DNA from: Caballeronia ptereochthonis
GTDB lineage: Bacteria > Pseudomonadota > Gammaproteobacteria > Burkholderiales > Burkholderiaceae
Length of the DNA stretch: 64,000 nt
NCBI RefSeq assembly: GCF_001545075.1
Contig: NZ_FCOB02000004.1
Coordinates: 245,559-309,558, forward strand
Direction: 5' to 3'
Below are positions 61,742-64,000 of the stretch, one piece after another. The notes under the pieces were generated by a model. The model searched no databases. It was not told the DNA's origin and worked only from the letters and a program-made list of their open reading frames with translations. Every line of letters starts with the position of its first letter. Within the stretch, counting starts at the first letter, position 1. Position numbers and translations under genes: made by a program.

Positions 61742-63151
61742 ATGCCGATTCAATCGCTTGTCGAGTCCGACCGCAATCATCTGATTCATCCCGTCGTCAG
61801 CTATCGCGCGCACGAGGCGCGCGGCGTCACCGTGCTCGATTCCGCCGACGGCGTGTTCCTGAGCGACATCGAAGGCAACCGGTTGCTCGACGCGTTTTCC
61901 GGCCTCTGGTGCGTAAACACGGGCTACGGCCACGCGAGCATCGTCGAGGCCGCCGCGAAGCAGATGGCGAAATTGCCATACGCCACGGGCTACTTCCACT
62001 TCGGCTCGGAGCCCGCCATCGAACTGGCGGCGAAGCTCGTCGAAGTCACGCCCGCGTCGCTGCAGCACGTGTACTTCACGCTCGGCGGCTCGGACGCCGT
62101 CGATTCCGCGCTGCGCTTCATCACGCATTACTACAACGCGACGGGCCGTCCGTCGAAGAAGCATTTCATCGCGCTGCAACGCGGCTATCACGGTTCGTCG
62201 TCGATCGGCGCGGGGCTGACCGCCCTGCCCGCGTTCCATCGCAACTTCGATCTGCCGCTCGCCACGCAGCATCACATTCCGTCGCCGTATGCCTATCGCA
62301 GCGACTACGCCGACGATGCCGCGCTCATCTCGGCTTCGGTGCAGGCGCTCGACGCGAAGGTCGCGGAACTCGGCCCGGACAACGTCGCAGCGTTCTTCTG
62401 CGAGCCGATTCAGGGGTCGGGCGGCGTGATCGTGCCGCCCGTCGGCTGGTTGAAGGCAATGCGCGAAGCATGCCGCAAGCTCGACATCCTGTTCGTCGCC
62501 GACGAAGTGATCACCGGCTTCGGCCGCACCGGGCCGCTCTTCGCGTGCCAGGGCGAAGGCGTCGAGCCGGATCTGATGACGGTCGCGAAGGGCCTCACCG
62601 CGGGCTACGCGCCGATGGGCGCCGTGCTCATGTCGGATGCGCTGTATCAGGGCATCGCGGACGGCGGCGAGGTGTTTGCCGCGATCGGTCACGGCTACAC
62701 GTATTCGGCGCATCCGGTGAGCGCGGCCATCGGCCTCGAAGTGATGCGGCTGTATCACGAAGGCGGCCTGCTCGCGAACGGCCAGGCGCAGGCGCCGCGC
62801 TTCGCCCAGGGACTCGATGCGCTGCTCGCGCATCCGCTCGTTGGCGACTCGCGCCATCGCGGCCTGCTCGGCGCGCTCGAGCTCGTCGCGGACAAGGACA
62901 GCAAGCGCGGCTTCGATGCGTCTCTCAAGCTGCCGGACCGCATCGCCGCTGCCGCGTATCGCAATGGCCTCGTGTTCCGCGCGTTTGGCGACAACATCCT
63001 CGGCTTCGCGCCGGCGCTCTGCTATACCGAAGCGAACTTCGACATGATGTTCGAGCGCCTCGCGAAAACGCTCGATGACGTGCTCGCGCAAGGCGAAGTG
63101 CGCGCGGCGTTGAAGGGCGGATCCGGATTCAGTTCCCGCGCGGCCGCGTGA
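61742..63151 (+). CDS. Class-III PLP aminotransferase (omega-amino acid / aspartate aminotransferase family)
   Basis: A 469-residue enzyme. The cofactor pocket is complete: GGSDAVDSAL, HGSSSIGA, the DEVITGFGRTG motif (D254), and the Schiff-base lysine K283 in TVAKGLTAGYAPMG. The N-terminal DAFSGLWCVNTGYGHASI and FHFGSEPAIELAAKLVE are typical of the beta-alanine/taurine-pyruvate type of omega-transaminases. GAGAGAGCCGC lies before the ATG. It is followed by an Lrp-type regulator, which usually controls such genes. Donor amino acid is not certain. Confidence 0.87.
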   Translation: MPIQSLVESDRNHLIHPVVSYRAHEARGVTVLDSADGVFLSDIEGNRLLDAFSGLWCVNTGYGHASIVEAAAKQMAKLPYATGYFHFGSEPAIELAAKLVEVTPASLQHVYFTLGGSDAVDSALRFITHYYNATGRPSKKHFIALQRGYHGSSSIGAGLTALPAFHRNFDLPLATQHHIPSPYAYRSDYADDAALISASVQALDAKVAELGPDNVAAFFCEPIQGSGGVIVPPVGWLKAMREACRKLDILFVADEVITGFGRTGPLFACQGEGVEPDLMTVAKGLTAGYAPMGAVLMSDALYQGIADGGEVFAAIGHGYTYSAHPVSAAIGLEVMRLYHEGGLLANGQAQAPRFAQGLDALLAHPLVGDSRHRGLLGALELVADKDSKRGFDASLKLPDRIAAAAYRNGLVFRAFGDNILGFAPALCYTEANFDMMFERLAKTLDDVLAQGEVRAALKGGSGFSSRAAA

Positions 63152-63194
63152 TAACATCGACCGACCGCCGACATGCAAGACCAGACCCGCCACG

Positions 63195-63692
63195 ATGAGC
63201 AACGACAGCAAGCTGGACCGACTCGATCTGCGTATCCTCTCTCAATTGCAGAAGCGCGGGCGCATCACGAACGTGGAGCTCGCCGATGCGGTCGGTCTGT
63301 CGCCCAGCCCTTGCCTGATTCGCGTGAAGCGGCTGGAGAAGGCGGGTTATATCGTCGGCTACGGCGCGCAGATTCAGCTGGAGAAGCTCGGCGACGTGCA
63401 GGTGGTCTTCACCGAAGTCACGCTCGCCGACCATCGCCGCGAGGACTTCATCAACTTCGTCAATGCGGTGAAGGATGTCGACGAGATCGTCGAATGCCAT
63501 CTGGCGAGCGGCGGCTACGACTATCTGCTCAAGTTCGTCACGCGCAGCGTGAGCCATTATCAGAGCATCATCGAGGGGCTGCTGGAGCGCGGCATCGGCA
63601 TCGAGAAGTACTTCAGCTACGTGATCATCAAGACGTCGTTCGTGAAGACGCACTATCCGCTCGAAACGCTCTTCTCGCAGAATCATCACTGA
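63195..63692 (+). CDS. Lrp/AsnC-family transcriptional regulator
   Basis: A 165-residue regulator. The N-terminal helix-turn-helix LDRLDLRILSQLQKRGRITNVELADAVGLSPSPCLIRVKRLE is followed by the RAM/AsnC ligand domain (VVFTEVTLADHRREDF, CHLASGGYDYLLKFVTRSVSHYQ). It lies 43 bases after the aminotransferase and probably senses an amino acid to control it. A strong terminator follows. Confidence 0.93.
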   Translation: MSNDSKLDRLDLRILSQLQKRGRITNVELADAVGLSPSPCLIRVKRLEKAGYIVGYGAQIQLEKLGDVQVVFTEVTLADHRREDFINFVNAVKDVDEIVECHLASGGYDYLLKFVTRSVSHYQSIIEGLLERGIGIEKYFSYVIIKTSFVKTHYPLETLFSQNHH

Positions 63693-63727
63693 GGCGAGCG
63701 CCTCTTTCTCTTTCCATTCGAACGCAC

Positions 63728-63757
63728 GCACGCGCTTCAGGCACGCGCGTGCTTTTT
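63728..63757 (+). terminator. Rho-independent terminator after the Lrp gene
   Basis: A perfect eight-pair stem (GCACGCGC at 63728-63735 with GCGCGTGC at 63745-63752), nine-base loop, then TTTTT. It separates the Lrp gene from the dehydrogenase gene that starts 32 bases later. Confidence 0.8.
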
Positions 63758-63788
63758 CTCGTCGATCATTCTCTAGCGGAGTAGCAAC

Positions 63789-64000
63789 ATGTCCAGCAAA
63801 TATCGTATTGCCGTGATTCCCGGCGACGGCATCGGCAAGGAAGTGATGCCTGAAGCATTGCGCGCGCTCGACGCCGTCGGCAAGCGCTTCGGCATCGCGC
63901 TGGAGTATCGGCATATCGACTGTGCGAGCTGCGACTACTACGCGCAGCACGGCCAGATGATGCCCGACGACTGGAAGACGCAGATCCAGGATGCCGATGC
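63789..64000 (+). CDS. Tartrate/isopropylmalate-type dehydrogenase, N-terminal part
   Basis: Only the first 70 codons are in the window. [25 protein letters not shown] is the nucleotide-binding start of the isocitrate/isopropylmalate dehydrogenase family, and the following [29 protein letters not shown] matches the tartrate dehydrogenase/decarboxylase (TtuC/DmlA) branch. CGGAG stands about eight bases before the ATG. It would oxidise tartrate, D-malate or a similar hydroxy acid with NAD. Confidence 0.85.
   Translation, partial: MSSKYRIAVIPGDGIGKEVMPEALRALDAVGKRFGIALEYRHIDCASCDYYAQHGQMMPDDWKTQIQDAD

Overview
The window is GC-rich chromosomal DNA from a beta-proteobacterium of the Burkholderiaceae, most like Paraburkholderia or Caballeronia. 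This is inferred from the strong G/C third-position bias, the Burkholderia-type porin, the TssM/TagF/PpkA-type type VI secretion genes, the many catabolic operons each with its own regulator, and LexA boxes of the form CTGT-N8-ACAG. No rRNA, tRNA, CRISPR array or intact insertion sequence was recognised. Coding density is high. The gaps over 300 bases are 14736-15160, 32875-33494, 42415-42820, 48816-49437 and 52288-53716, and each is described below.

Layout. 1-4910: the end of a type VI secretion cluster, with the tail of tssM, tagF, a membrane Ser/Thr kinase and an oversized MltA-type lytic transglycosylase. 4983-9258: a signalling block with a LuxR-type response regulator, a glycosyltransferase-like protein, a hybrid histidine kinase and an orphan sigma-like protein. 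9284-14735: a second glycosyltransferase, a FrnE/DsbA-like protein, and a two-gene unit of a possible M15-like peptidase followed by an exported TPR-CHAT protease. 15161-18697: a lone PstS-like protein, a GlxA-type regulator whose N-terminus lacks a start codon, and an epoxide hydrolase gene broken by one in-frame TGA. 18787-23757: a ytcA-mdtNOP-type efflux operon. 23837-25660: a small K+ channel, an NnrU-like protein, and a divergent TetR regulator with a palindromic operator.

25718-32889 holds six overlapping genes that resemble hydrogenase-4 (hyfB-C-E-F-G-I). The large subunit has lost all four nickel-binding cysteines and the ferredoxin subunit is absent, so this is a hydrogenase-related (Ehr-type) membrane complex and not a hydrogenase. 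33495-35173 carries an unknown protein, a spermidine-synthase-like methyltransferase-fold protein and a ribbon-helix-helix protein. 35203-42414 is a carboxylic-acid uptake and activation operon: enoyl-CoA hydratase, binding protein, ATPase, fused permease, CoA ligase, IclR regulator. 42821-43108 is a small unknown gene under two tandem LexA boxes.

43160-48815 is one transcription unit read leftwards from a sigma-54-type promoter at about 49097-49112: a short SucC/ATP-citrate-lyase-like chimera, a 2-hydroxycarboxylate carrier, and a DctB/DctD-type two-component pair. 49438-52287 is tauABC. 52718-53417 carries decayed fragments of a cytosine-deaminase-like enzyme and a RutR/TetR regulator. 53717-59700 is a LacI-controlled operon (nucleobase permease, amidohydrolase, TauE/SafE exporter, porin) with two AAATCGATTT operators. 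59784-64000 carries a GNAT protein, a GhrA-type reductase, a class-III aminotransferase, an Lrp regulator and the start of a tartrate/isopropylmalate-type dehydrogenase.
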